A stretch of 64,000 nt of DNA, from assembly GCA_937146645.1 (NCBI GenBank), contig CAKZRQ010000006.1, positions 62,001 to 126,000 of the forward strand. The letters run 5' to 3'. Under the pieces are notes generated by a model. It was not told the origin of the DNA. It made no database searches and worked only from the letters and a program-made list of their open reading frames with translations. The translations under genes were made by a program, and so were the position numbers. Below, one piece after another: positions 9,353 to 18,312 of this stretch; within the stretch, counting starts at the first letter, position 1, and each line of letters opens with the position of its first letter. This DNA comes from an uncultured Cyclobacteriaceae bacterium (GTDB taxonomy: Bacteria; Bacteroidota; Bacteroidia; Cytophagales; Cyclobacteriaceae).

Positions 9353-10651
9353 ATGAAAAAGACAAAAAATATACTTTTCGCCTTTCTATTAGCCCTAATT
9401 CCATTTATGGTTTCGGCTCAAATCGATGGTGAATTTGTGAAAGCCCGAACAGGAACATTCCTACTTAAAAATGCTACTGTAATGACCGTTACAAACGGTA
9501 CTCTGGAAAATGCCTCTGTTCTTATCAAGGATGGCATGATCGCTGGTGTCGGGACCAATCTTTCAGAAGACGGAGCCGAAGTGATTGATCTTTCAGGCAT
9601 GTTTATTTATCCAGGAATGATCGATGGAGGCACCTCTCTTGGTGCGGTCGAAGTGAATTCAGTGGCAGAAACTGTGGACAATCGTGAAATCGGAAATGTT
9701 ACTCCAAACATGCAGATTTTGACTACGATCAATCCTAACTCAGTGGCCATTCCGGTCACTAGGGTTTCAGGAGTGACCACAGTTCTTTCAAAGCCTGTTG
9801 GAGGACTATTCCCAGGTACAGCGGCATTGATCAATTTGAATGGATACACTCCTGATCAAATGTATGCGGGATTCAAGGGTGTCGTTATGAATTTCCCAAG
9901 TTCGGCCAGAAGGGGCCGCTTTGACCGAAGGTCTGATGATGATATAGAAAAGGCCAAAGAAAAAGCGGTTAAAGAAGCGAATGACATCTGGGAAAACGCG
10001 GTTAATTTCCACCAAATGCAAAGCGAAGGTGCTGAGATGCAGTACTATCCTGAAATGGAGCAGCTGGCAAAGGTAGTCGCTAAAGAGCTCCCTCTTTTAA
10101 TTGAAGTTAATGCCGCTTCCGATATTCTCAATGCCATTGACTGGGTGGAAGGAAAAGATATCAATGTGATTTTCATGGGTTGCGATGAGGGCTGGAGAGT
10201 AGCTGAGGAACTTGCTGAATCGGGCATTCCGGTGATTGCAGGTCCTGTTCAGGATCTTCCAACCAGAGCTTCCGACCGATATGATGCTGCTTATGCCAAT
10301 CCTGGGAAAATGATGAAAGCCGGTGTGAAGGTGGCCATCAGAACCAATGAGGTTGAAAACGTGCGAAATCTTCCTTTCCATGCTGCCTATGCCGGTGCTT
10401 ATGGAATGGGTAAGGAAGAAGCGCTGAAAGCAGTCACCATTGTTCCTGCAGAAATTTTTGGTGTAGCTGATAAATATGGATCTATCGAAGAAGGCAAAAG
10501 AGCAAATCTTCTGGTTTCTACTGGCGATCCATTTGAGACCAGCAGCGATATCATGCATGTCTTCATCGAGGGATATAGAATCCCACTTTCAAACAGACAT
10601 ATCAGACTTTATCAGGAGTTTCTGGAGCGAGATCCAGGCCTTGGTAATTAA
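9353..10651 (+). CDS. exported amidohydrolase paralogue lacking HxH
   Basis: A 432-residue protein with a signal peptide ending near VSAQ (residue 23). It aligns with its neighbour over the N-terminal sandwich (NATVMTVTNGTLENASVLIKDG in sense) and the C-terminal AVTIVPAEIFGVADKYGSIEEG block. The DxHxH site reads D91-G-G-T-S95 (MIDGGTSLG), so both His ligands are gone, and the barrel His positions are also not apparent. It is probably non-catalytic or uses another mechanism. It sits 12 bases after the intact enzyme and ends the operon, followed by a strong hairpin terminator. Confidence 0.88.
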   Translation: MKKTKNILFAFLLALIPFMVSAQIDGEFVKARTGTFLLKNATVMTVTNGTLENASVLIKDGMIAGVGTNLSEDGAEVIDLSGMFIYPGMIDGGTSLGAVEVNSVAETVDNREIGNVTPNMQILTTINPNSVAIPVTRVSGVTTVLSKPVGGLFPGTAALINLNGYTPDQMYAGFKGVVMNFPSSARRGRFDRRSDDDIEKAKEKAVKEANDIWENAVNFHQMQSEGAEMQYYPEMEQLAKVVAKELPLLIEVNAASDILNAIDWVEGKDINVIFMGCDEGWRVAEELAESGIPVIAGPVQDLPTRASDRYDAAYANPGKMMKAGVKVAIRTNEVENVRNLPFHAAYAGAYGMGKEEALKAVTIVPAEIFGVADKYGSIEEGKRANLLVSTGDPFETSSDIMHVFIEGYRIPLSNRHIRLYQEFLERDPGLGN

Positions 10652-10666
10652 ATTTAACCACTGACC

Positions 10667-10715
10667 AAAGCCACAAGTTAATCGATCCTATTTCGGTTTT
10701 CTTGTGGCTTTTCTT
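10667..10715 (+). terminator. rho-independent terminator of the amidohydrolase operon
   Basis: Perfect 11-bp stem AAAGCCACAAG (10667-10677) / CTTGTGGCTTT (10701-10711), a 23-base loop and a T-rich tail. It lies 16 bases past the amidohydrolase stop and just before the next ATG. Confidence 0.8.
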
Positions 10716-10734
10716 TGTCCTATATTCACGGACT

Positions 10735-11892
10735 ATGAAAAATCCAGCATTCATTTTCCTTCTCTCTTTTCTGTTTTTTGGCATTTCCTGCCAAAGCTCA
10801 AAAGACACAGAGGCAATCGAATCCAAAATCTCTGAGTTTAAAGAAAATCTAGCTCCAGATAAGCGAGTCGCTATCTGGGATATTTCCTTAGAAAATGGAA
10901 AGCTTATCGGCCAGACAGATCAGTTGGAGGGGTTGGACGAGATGCTTGAGGAATTTGAGGAAATGGGACTTCAGGTCGAAAATGAAATCCAAAGACTTCC
11001 CTCTGAAGAGCTTGGCGATCAAACCCGAGCCTTGGTGACGATTTCCGTGGCAAATATCCGAAGCCAGCCCAAGCATTCAGCCGAATTAGCAACTCAGGCA
11101 TTGATGGGGACTCCACTGAAGGTGTTGGAGAAATCCGAGAACTGGTACAGAGTTCAGACACCTGACCAATACATCTCCTGGGTCGATGCAGGTGGAATTC
11201 AGCTCATGAGCGAAGAGGAACTCGAAAGCTGGTACAGATCAGCAAAGGTTATTTATACTGAGTTCAGCGGCTTTTTGATGAATACAGAGGGTAAAGTGTC
11301 AGATCTGGTGGCAGGCGACATTCTTGAACTGGTTGGGGAAACAGATGAATCATTTGAAGTAAAGCTTCCCGATGGCAGAACCGGCCAGCTTAAGAAATCT
11401 GAAGCCTTACCCTGGGAGCAATGGCTAGCCACTCGGGACACTGAAGCAGAAACCTTAATCACCACAGCTAAATCTATGATGGGAGCCCCTTACTTATGGG
11501 GAGGGACCTCGATAAAGGGAGTTGATTGTTCAGGTTTTACCAAAACGATTTTCTACCTGAATGGAAAGATTATTCCGAGAGACGCTTCACAGCAAATTCA
11601 TGAAGGGGATTTGGTTGATGCTGATAAGAACTGGGAAAATTTAGAAGTGGGTGACTTACTTTTCTTTGGTAAGAAAGCAACTGAAGACAGCAAAGAAAGA
11701 GTGATTCATGTGGGCATGTGGATTGGAAATAATCAATTCATTCACTCGAGTGGTCGGGTACGAATTTCCAGCTTTGACCCAGAAAGCCCACTATATGACG
11801 AATATGAGCTAGGTCGATATCTCAGAACAAAACGAATTGTAAATACTCCATCAGAAAATATACTATCAGTTTCATCTCTACTCGAACTCTAA
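10735..11892 (+). CDS. NlpC/P60 (C40) lipoprotein peptidase with SH3-like domains
   Basis: The ATG at 10735 gives a 385-residue lipoprotein: the signal ends in FFGISC with C19 as lipidation site. A TTG 33 bases upstream lies inside the terminator and is rejected. Residues ~95-160 and ~165-225 look like bacterial SH3 repeats (VANIRSQPKHSAEL, SWVDAGGIQL). The C-terminal NlpC/P60 domain has MMGAPYLWGG, the catalytic Cys in DCSGF (C265), VIHVGMWIG with the catalytic His (H325), and FIHSSGRV. Such enzymes cleave stem peptides of peptidoglycan (gamma-D-Glu-diaminopimelate type). It likely acts in the periplasm, anchored to a membrane. An M28 peptidase gene follows after four bases. Confidence 0.92.
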   Translation: MKNPAFIFLLSFLFFGISCQSSKDTEAIESKISEFKENLAPDKRVAIWDISLENGKLIGQTDQLEGLDEMLEEFEEMGLQVENEIQRLPSEELGDQTRALVTISVANIRSQPKHSAELATQALMGTPLKVLEKSENWYRVQTPDQYISWVDAGGIQLMSEEELESWYRSAKVIYTEFSGFLMNTEGKVSDLVAGDILELVGETDESFEVKLPDGRTGQLKKSEALPWEQWLATRDTEAETLITTAKSMMGAPYLWGGTSIKGVDCSGFTKTIFYLNGKIIPRDASQQIHEGDLVDADKNWENLEVGDLLFFGKKATEDSKERVIHVGMWIGNNQFIHSSGRVRISSFDPESPLYDEYELGRYLRTKRIVNTPSENILSVSSLLEL

Positions 11893-11896
11893 GACT

Positions 11897-13993
11897 ATGA
11901 AAAAAATCTTACTTCCTCTCCTACTTTTATTTATCGCCATTCAGGCAAAAAGCCAGCAAATGGATGGATTTCTCCAGACTTCAGTTCAAGCCCAAAAAGA
12001 GCTCGAAGAGAAGTTTCTTCAAGCTGTCAAGCCTGAAAGATTCAAAATCCATTTACAAGAGCTCACCAAAAATCCTCATATCACAGGTACACCTGAAAAT
12101 GAAGAGGTAGCAGCTTACATGGCCAAGATCATGAGAGAGGCAGGTATGGAGGTCACACTTTATCCGTATGATGTCTACCTTCCAAATGATCCGGGAGAAT
12201 CTCTGATTGAGATAAAAAGTCCGGAAATGATGACACTCACTCAGCAAGAAGGTCCTGTTCCCGGTGATGACTATGCAGAAGACCCTAGGCTGCATAAGGG
12301 CTTTAATGCATTTTCGGGTTCTGCTGATGTGACAGCTCAAGTGGTTTATGTGAATTTTGGAGTTAAAGCCGACTATGAGAAGCTGGAAGAGCTGGGAGTG
12401 GATTTGACGGGGAAAATTGCCATCGCCCGATATGGCGGAAACTTTAGAGGGTATAAAGCCAAGTTCGCTGAGCAATATGGAGCAGCAGGCCTGATCATTT
12501 ACACAGATCCAAAGGATAATGGATATTCTCGAGGTGAAGTTTATCCTGATGGACCCTACTATAATGAAACTACGATTCAGCGCGGTTCTCTGCTTACCAT
12601 GCCATTTACCGGTGATCCGCTTACTCCATTCGAACCGGCATTGCCTAGGGATGGAGATAAGAAGGTAAAGAGAAAAGACCCCTCAGAAATGCCTTTCCAT
12701 ACCATTCCTGTTAGCCCAATTGGATATGGCGCTGCCAAAGAAATTCTATCAAGAATGACTGGAAAAGCTGCCCCTGAAGCATGGCAAGGCGGTTTAGATT
12801 TTGAATATAAAGTGGAAGGTGGTGAAGATCTTGAAGTTCGCTTGATGGTGGATCAGCCAGTTGACTTTATCCGCGCGAACAATGTCGTAGGTAAGTTTAC
12901 CGGCACGACCAATCCTGATGAATGGATCATTTTGGGTTGTCACTATGACGCTTGGAGCTTTGGTGCGACAGACCCCAACTCCGGAACGGCAATGCTGCTC
13001 ACCTTATCTGAGGCACTTGGAGATCTTATTGACAATGGTGGAGAACTTAAGCGATCCGTGATGATTGCGCATTGGGATGCTGAAGAGCATGGAGTAATTG
13101 GTTCAACAGAATGGGTTGAGCAATTCAAGAAAGAGCTAGGCGCAAATGCGGTGACTTATATGAATTTTGATGCGGCCGTATCTGGCAAAAACTTCAGAGG
13201 ATCCTCCGCCCCAACCATGAAAAAGGTGATCACTGAAGCCACGAAAGCAATTCAATATCCCGGAGAAGGGAAAACGGTGTATGAGGTTTGGAAGGGAGCA
13301 AATGATGAGCCTTCCATGGGTAACCTTGGAGGTGGGTCTGACCACATCGCCTTCTACATGCACGTTGGTGTTCCTAGCTTAGGAGCCGGTGCAGGTGGGG
13401 CTACTCTCTACCATTCAAACTATGATAATTTCAGTTACTATGAGAAATTCTCTGATCCAGAATTCACAATGGGTGGAATGGTCGCTCAGGTGGCCGGAAT
13501 CATGAGCTTGAGACTGTCCAATGCTGAAGTAATCCCTTATGACGTTCCTAGATATGCAACTGACCTAAAATCGCATGTAGAGAGTTCAGAGCTAGTCGTG
13601 AAAAGAGTAGCTGAGGATTTCGGAGAATTCGATCAGGTTCGCAGTCAAATTGAGACTTTGGAAAGCAAATCTGCAAGCTTCCAGATGGCTTTAGACGATG
13701 CTCTGGCATCCGGTTCATTAAGCGACAAGGATATCGCAAAATTGAATAAAGGCCTACTTGGCTTGGAGAAAAGCTGGATCGATCCAAAAGGAATGGCTTT
13801 CGGCGACTGGTACAAATCTCTTTACGTATGTACAGATCCTTTTAGCGGCTATGCCAGCTGGATTCTTCCCGGAATTAGATATGAGGTAGAAACCAATAAC
13901 CCAGGAAGCCTTGAAGAATGGGATAAAAAATACGCCGATGTCATTGAAGAACTCGGTAAAAAAATCGATAAGCTCACAGCAATTTTAGACTAA
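11897..13993 (+). CDS. exported M28 metallopeptidase (glutamate carboxypeptidase II-like)
   Basis: A 698-residue protein with a signal peptide (cut near AKSQ/Q). It has the PSMA/transferrin-receptor layout: a PA domain (~140-270, TGKIAIARYGGNFRGYKAKFA in sense), an M28 catalytic domain and a helical dimerisation-type domain (~560-698). The two-zinc site is complete: H349 (GCHYDAW), D359 (TDPNSGTA), E396/E397 (WDAEEHG, catalytic base and ligand), D425 (NFDAAV) and H506 (LYHSNYD). Enzymes of this type are exopeptidases that release C-terminal Glu/Asp or cleave di/tripeptides. It is paired with the NlpC/P60 lipoprotein, suggesting periplasmic peptide recycling. Confidence 0.93.
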   Translation: MKKILLPLLLLFIAIQAKSQQMDGFLQTSVQAQKELEEKFLQAVKPERFKIHLQELTKNPHITGTPENEEVAAYMAKIMREAGMEVTLYPYDVYLPNDPGESLIEIKSPEMMTLTQQEGPVPGDDYAEDPRLHKGFNAFSGSADVTAQVVYVNFGVKADYEKLEELGVDLTGKIAIARYGGNFRGYKAKFAEQYGAAGLIIYTDPKDNGYSRGEVYPDGPYYNETTIQRGSLLTMPFTGDPLTPFEPALPRDGDKKVKRKDPSEMPFHTIPVSPIGYGAAKEILSRMTGKAAPEAWQGGLDFEYKVEGGEDLEVRLMVDQPVDFIRANNVVGKFTGTTNPDEWIILGCHYDAWSFGATDPNSGTAMLLTLSEALGDLIDNGGELKRSVMIAHWDAEEHGVIGSTEWVEQFKKELGANAVTYMNFDAAVSGKNFRGSSAPTMKKVITEATKAIQYPGEGKTVYEVWKGANDEPSMGNLGGGSDHIAFYMHVGVPSLGAGAGGATLYHSNYDNFSYYEKFSDPEFTMGGMVAQVAGIMSLRLSNAEVIPYDVPRYATDLKSHVESSELVVKRVAEDFGEFDQVRSQIETLESKSASFQMALDDALASGSLSDKDIAKLNKGLLGLEKSWIDPKGMAFGDWYKSLYVCTDPFSGYASWILPGIRYEVETNNPGSLEEWDKKYADVIEELGKKIDKLTAILD

Positions 13994-13997
13994 AGAA

Positions 13998-14031
13998 AAA
14001 GCCTCGAAAATATTTCGAGGCTTTCTTTTTT
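13998..14031. terminator. strong, probably bidirectional terminator
   Basis: Stem AAAGCCTCGAAA (13998-14009) / TTTCGAGGCTTT (14013-14024) with a three-base loop, T-run on the plus strand and A-rich DNA on the left that gives Ts on the minus strand. It lies between the convergent M28 and S8 peptidase genes. Confidence 0.88.
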
Positions 14032-14046
14032 TCGGTTCCATGGAGC

Positions 14047-15615
14047 TTAGAATATCCCAACAGCTCTTGCTGCATTTAAATTTCCATACCCATATTGAGA
14101 ATTCTTATTTGGATACAAATCAGATGATTCTCTCATCTTTTGAAGGATTTGATCGCGATTGAGGCTTGGGTATCGCTGCCAAACTAAAGCGGCAATTCCT
14201 GCAGCCGTAGCGGTAGCAACAGAAGATCCGCCGACAGTAGCTGGTGTATTTCCAGATTGCGCAGTGGTTAATGGCTTGTTCTCAGAACCTGCCCTTTCCA
14301 TTACCACGGTGAATTCCACCTGAGAGCCTGAATGACAGGTATCGCAACGTCTATATCCACTCCCTTCTTTTACTCCTGTTACAGCCACTGTTTCAGACAT
14401 GCTTGCGGGAAAGATCACCCCTACCCAGTTGGTAAAGGAAGTGGAAGTTCCTGCTGCCGCAAATATTAGCTTACCTCTATTGTAGGCATAACGAACAGCA
14501 TCAGCGACCTTAGAATTAGAAAAGACATCCCCTATGGACATGCTGATGATCTTGACGTCTGATCTTTTTCCGAGCAATACCAAAGCATCAGCCACACCAT
14601 CCTTTTCATTTCCTGAATTCACCACCACATCACTGGTTCCTCGAACCGAAACTAGATTAGCATTGTAAGCCACTCCTACAGCATTTCCTACACCATTCCT
14701 CGGGGATGCAATTACACCAGACATGGCTGTCCCATGCCCACAGCGGTCATTTGGGCCATCAGGTCTTTTCCACCACCAAAAACCCGTTTGGTAGGTTCCG
14801 AATTTGGATATGCTGCGGCTATTCAATGAAGCTCCATTTCCGAAGGAGCTACCTAGCAAGGGTTGGCTCGAAGACACTCCCGTATCGATGATTCCTACAG
14901 TCACACCAGCCCCTGTACTTGTGGCCCATGCCTGGGAAATTCCCATCTGGGAATAATTCCATGACTGTCTCGCATTTGGTGAGATCACACTAAAGTCGCT
15001 TCCTGGAATATTTGGATTTGGATCATTGGAACATCCAGAATCACTCATGATTCGAGCTTCTTCTGCACCTTGAAGTAAGCTTAAATCAAATTCATAGCTC
15101 AGAGGCTCATAATACCTCACTTCTTCCATCAAACGCAAATCTCGAAGCACCTGAATATCCCCCACTTTCATCTCCAGAAAAGGTAAATCCTCATGGATAT
15201 CTGCATCCTGATTATTTATTCTAAGCTGAGGATTACCTCTCGACGTTCGGGTTTCATTGACCTGAGTGATCACTTTTTGGGCGGCTGCCACCCATTGAGG
15301 ATCACTGACTGAGATTTGCCCGATTCGTGCATTCAAGTTTTCTGAACCTGCAGGTTGATAACCGATGGTCAAGATAGAATCGCTTTGCACCAAGGCACTC
15401 CAAATAACCTCGTCGGTCTGATCCATCCAGATGAAATCTCCGGTCTCCTGAATGGACTTTAAAATTAGCTGATCCAGTTCCGATTGGGGAATCAGTTTAG
15501 ATTGTTGAGAATCTGGAACTGTTGGTTGTAATTGAGGCTCTTCTTCCTGACTACATGAAAATGTGATGATTGCCAGAAGTAAAAATGAAAAGCCAGATCT
15601 TGTTAAAAACTTCAT
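14047..15615 (-). CDS. S8 (subtilisin-like) serine peptidase, lipoprotein
   Basis: A 522-residue protein. The signal ends in IITFSC, giving lipidated C21. Residues ~40-215 are a propeptide-like region. The catalytic triad is D244 (VGIIDTGV), H294 (CGHGTAMSG) and S465 (VGGSSVATATAA). The usual AAGN oxyanion-hole segment reads FAAAGTSTS here, so the oxyanion Asn seems replaced by Thr or displaced. Cysteines at 292 and near 424-427 (RRCDTCHSG) could form disulfides in the periplasm. The leader has TAAACCA six bases before the ATG, resembling the leaders of the four-paralogue array at 39-42.6 kb. Confidence 0.9.
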   Translation of the reverse strand: MKFLTRSGFSFLLLAIITFSCSQEEEPQLQPTVPDSQQSKLIPQSELDQLILKSIQETGDFIWMDQTDEVIWSALVQSDSILTIGYQPAGSENLNARIGQISVSDPQWVAAAQKVITQVNETRTSRGNPQLRINNQDADIHEDLPFLEMKVGDIQVLRDLRLMEEVRYYEPLSYEFDLSLLQGAEEARIMSDSGCSNDPNPNIPGSDFSVISPNARQSWNYSQMGISQAWATSTGAGVTVGIIDTGVSSSQPLLGSSFGNGASLNSRSISKFGTYQTGFWWWKRPDGPNDRCGHGTAMSGVIASPRNGVGNAVGVAYNANLVSVRGTSDVVVNSGNEKDGVADALVLLGKRSDVKIISMSIGDVFSNSKVADAVRYAYNRGKLIFAAAGTSTSFTNWVGVIFPASMSETVAVTGVKEGSGYRRCDTCHSGSQVEFTVVMERAGSENKPLTTAQSGNTPATVGGSSVATATAAGIAALVWQRYPSLNRDQILQKMRESSDLYPNKNSQYGYGNLNAARAVGIF

Positions 15616-15693
15616 AGTATCTGGTTTAAAAATTAGAATCTATATAAGATACAAAAATCCCAAACCACCAGCAACGATCTCAGAATGAAGTCA

Positions 15694-16599
15694 TTACAAC
15701 TCTACCTTTTCCAACTGATTTTTTATGTAATTCCTAAGCTCATCGCCCTCCTCAATCTTAACCTCACCCGGTAATCCCATAACAAATCTGGCTACTCCAG
15801 GTAATTGGGGGACCTCGCCATTGAAATAGTAATGATTCCGGTTTTTGATGTACATAAATGGCCTGGCATTCGGATGCTCTTCCTGCATAAGCTGATAGGC
15901 CTTTTTACTCATCTTAAGCTTTATGTGAAACTTATTTTGTCCACTAAAGCCAAAAAGACTGGTCTCCGGCATTTCATGCTTCCCTTCATGCTCCATCAGG
16001 TTCTGACTCAGCAATAGCTCCCCTATTCGTTCGATCTTAAAAATCTTCATGCTTTGGCTCTCAACCTCAAATGCATGAATTCCTGAATAGTCATTGGTAA
16101 AACCCACTGGCTCTACTAATCTATCCTTAGTAGACTCACTACTCAAGGAATAGTAATCCTTCAACCAAATCTGCTTCTTATCTTGCATGGCCGAAGAAAT
16201 CTCATCGATCATCTTCGTCAGATGAGCCTTAAATAATTCCTGACTTCCCTGATTGATTTCAGACCGAGACTGAAGTTTCTTCATCACGGAATCACGAAAA
16301 AGGCTGCCCTTCGGCGCATGCTTGAGCTGCTGGCCAAGCCATTCAGACTCGTCTTTGGTTAATCCCCCAAACTGTGAGCCTGGCAAAATCGAAGGACTTG
16401 AAAGCAATTTATACTTACTAAACTCCTTCACCACCTCGAAGCCTAAAGCTTCTAAAAGCTTGAAGTATCGATATACAGTCCTTTCATCTGTCTGCAAGTA
16501 CTCAGCAAGCCTATGAACAGGTTTACCCACATTGCTCTGTAGGAGATTGATTAGTTTAAATACCCTAAGGATTTTTTGCTGTTCGATTTTACCTGCCAT
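15694..16599 (-). CDS. HTH-WYL transcriptional regulator
   Basis: A 301-residue DeoR/YafY-type regulator. Residues ~10-60 form an HTH_11-like winged helix (HRLAEYLQTDERTVYRYFKLLEALGF, recognition helix around TVYRYFKLL). Residues ~150-215 match a WYL ligand-sensing domain (RLVEPVGFTNDYSGIHAFEV), although the eponymous W-Y-L is replaced by HAF. A C-terminal WCX-like part ends with VKIEEGDELRNYI. It has no operon partner; the targets are unknown. Confidence 0.85.
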   Translation of the reverse strand: MAGKIEQQKILRVFKLINLLQSNVGKPVHRLAEYLQTDERTVYRYFKLLEALGFEVVKEFSKYKLLSSPSILPGSQFGGLTKDESEWLGQQLKHAPKGSLFRDSVMKKLQSRSEINQGSQELFKAHLTKMIDEISSAMQDKKQIWLKDYYSLSSESTKDRLVEPVGFTNDYSGIHAFEVESQSMKIFKIERIGELLLSQNLMEHEGKHEMPETSLFGFSGQNKFHIKLKMSKKAYQLMQEEHPNARPFMYIKNRNHYYFNGEVPQLPGVARFVMGLPGEVKIEEGDELRNYIKNQLEKVEL

Positions 16600-16725
16600 G
16601 ACTGATTCTATTTCTAATCAAAAATAGAAATTCGATCAGTTACTCAAGAGAAAATGACAGTAAATGTCATTAGATTTTGATTCTTGATTTGGCTTGTTCG
16701 AAGGATTATTCATTTACTTTACATC

Positions 16726-18312
16726 ATGTCGAATCAGGAAATTTTTCTTCAAGAAAGAAGATCAAAATGGGCTATTATTGCCGGAAGCCTATTCCTGATT
16801 TTTTATTGGTGGTTCGGCTTTGATGGCATCACATTCAGCGATGACGTCTACTACATCCTCGCCGGAAAAAACTTCTGGGAGGGAAATATGGAAGTGGACG
16901 CGTATCACTTTTCCAGTCGGTGGGGGGCTTATGTTCCATTCGGTTTCTTTGGAATGCTATTTGGCTTTAGTCCACATGTCTTCTCTCTTTTTTCCCTCAT
17001 CTGTTATGTAGCTTCATTTATTCTCATTTCAAGGCTCGCTGAGCGTAGTCAAATACCGCTCTTCTCCATTTGGTTTTGTACTCAGGTCTATTTCCTACAC
17101 TTCATCTCAAAAGTCTACCCAGATAGCGCCCTAATTCTATGGGTAAGTCTAGTTCCTTTCTTTGCCGCCTACCGACACAAAAGACCTTTTTTAGCCGGAA
17201 TAGGGATGATTCTAGCCTTATTTTTTGGCTTTATCACTAAGGAAACAATCATTTTCCTTGCGCCATTTCCTTTACTTCTATTTCTTTCTGACCTCCGGTC
17301 AAAGCAGATTTCGTTAAAATTCTATTTGGCTTTATTGATTACCGGAATCGCCACAGGAGCAATCTATCTTGGATATTTCTGGATAGAATTTGGTGATCCG
17401 CTTTATAGAATTCAATCCATCAATGACGGACATTACATTTCTGAATTTACCTATGCTGATAAGGGAATCGGATCGATGGTTAATCGCTTAACCATTCTCC
17501 CCTTCACCACCTTCGTAGAACGCGCCTATTGGCCATGGATCATTTTTGCCATACCAGGGTTTTATCTGGCGCTAAAATCAAAAGCCCAGATCAATCTTGA
17601 ATTCGGGCTTGCAGGTTTATGCCTATTGATTGGGTTTTGGTTTATGAGCTCCACATTGGAAATCTACAACCCTATTTACCTCAATCCACGACACTTGATA
17701 ATTCTGGTTCCGGTGTTAAGTGTTCTTATTGTATTCGGTTGGCCAGTATGGCAAAGCTCAAAGAAATGGCGAATGGGATTGACTATTGCCATGCTACTGG
17801 GTGTGCTGATTGGTGTAATATTGAGCAATTGGAAAATGGCAATCTTTAATGTTGCATTTATTCCCATCATTTGGGTTCAAATTCCAAGATTAAAATTGGC
17901 TTTCCTAGCCATTATTTTAGTCACTCCCACCATTTTAGCCATACCCTATCAAAGAAATCTTAAGGAGTACCATAACCTTCTCTATACTTTAGATAAAGTA
18001 ACTTTATCATCTGTTAATCAAGGATATGTAATTACAAACAATTTCCTTGTATTCAGCAAAGAAGTTCTCTTGCCAGAAAAAAAGGACCAGCAAAATGTCT
18101 TACTCCCAATCGAAGATATTCTGAAACTTCAGCAATATCCTCCAGAGGAAATTGAGGTATTGATATACGAGTATTACCTCCATGCTTACCCGAAGGAAAA
18201 GGTGGATGTGGAACGACTCGAACCTTGGATATTAGTGAACGGCTACACGGTTTTGGAAGAATGGAAAGAGGATAAGCTTTGGTACAGAAAGCTATCCCGG
18301 AAGATGGATTAG
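16726..18312 (+). CDS. GT-C-type (GT39/ArnT-like) membrane glycosyltransferase
   Basis: From the ATG at 16726, 528 residues; a TTG 42 bases upstream is rejected because its extension is not conserved-looking. It has an N-terminal TM helix, then the luminal acidic pair D39-D40 (GITFSDDVYYILA) typical of polyprenyl-phosphate-sugar dependent GT-C enzymes, about eleven TM segments and a short soluble tail rich in charged residues. It probably transfers a sugar from a lipid carrier in the periplasm; donor and acceptor are unknown. Its stop overlaps the convergent DUF5777 gene by four bases. Confidence 0.75.
   Translation: MSNQEIFLQERRSKWAIIAGSLFLIFYWWFGFDGITFSDDVYYILAGKNFWEGNMEVDAYHFSSRWGAYVPFGFFGMLFGFSPHVFSLFSLICYVASFILISRLAERSQIPLFSIWFCTQVYFLHFISKVYPDSALILWVSLVPFFAAYRHKRPFLAGIGMILALFFGFITKETIIFLAPFPLLLFLSDLRSKQISLKFYLALLITGIATGAIYLGYFWIEFGDPLYRIQSINDGHYISEFTYADKGIGSMVNRLTILPFTTFVERAYWPWIIFAIPGFYLALKSKAQINLEFGLAGLCLLIGFWFMSSTLEIYNPIYLNPRHLIILVPVLSVLIVFGWPVWQSSKKWRMGLTIAMLLGVLIGVILSNWKMAIFNVAFIPIIWVQIPRLKLAFLAIILVTPTILAIPYQRNLKEYHNLLYTLDKVTLSSVNQGYVITNNFLVFSKEVLLPEKKDQQNVLLPIEDILKLQQYPPEEIEVLIYEYYLHAYPKEKVDVERLEPWILVNGYTVLEEWKEDKLWYRKLSRKMD

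Noticed and set aside
10702..10734. TTG start for the NlpC/P60 gene
   Set aside because: It lies in the terminator stem and would bury the lipoprotein signal; the ATG at 10735 is preferred.
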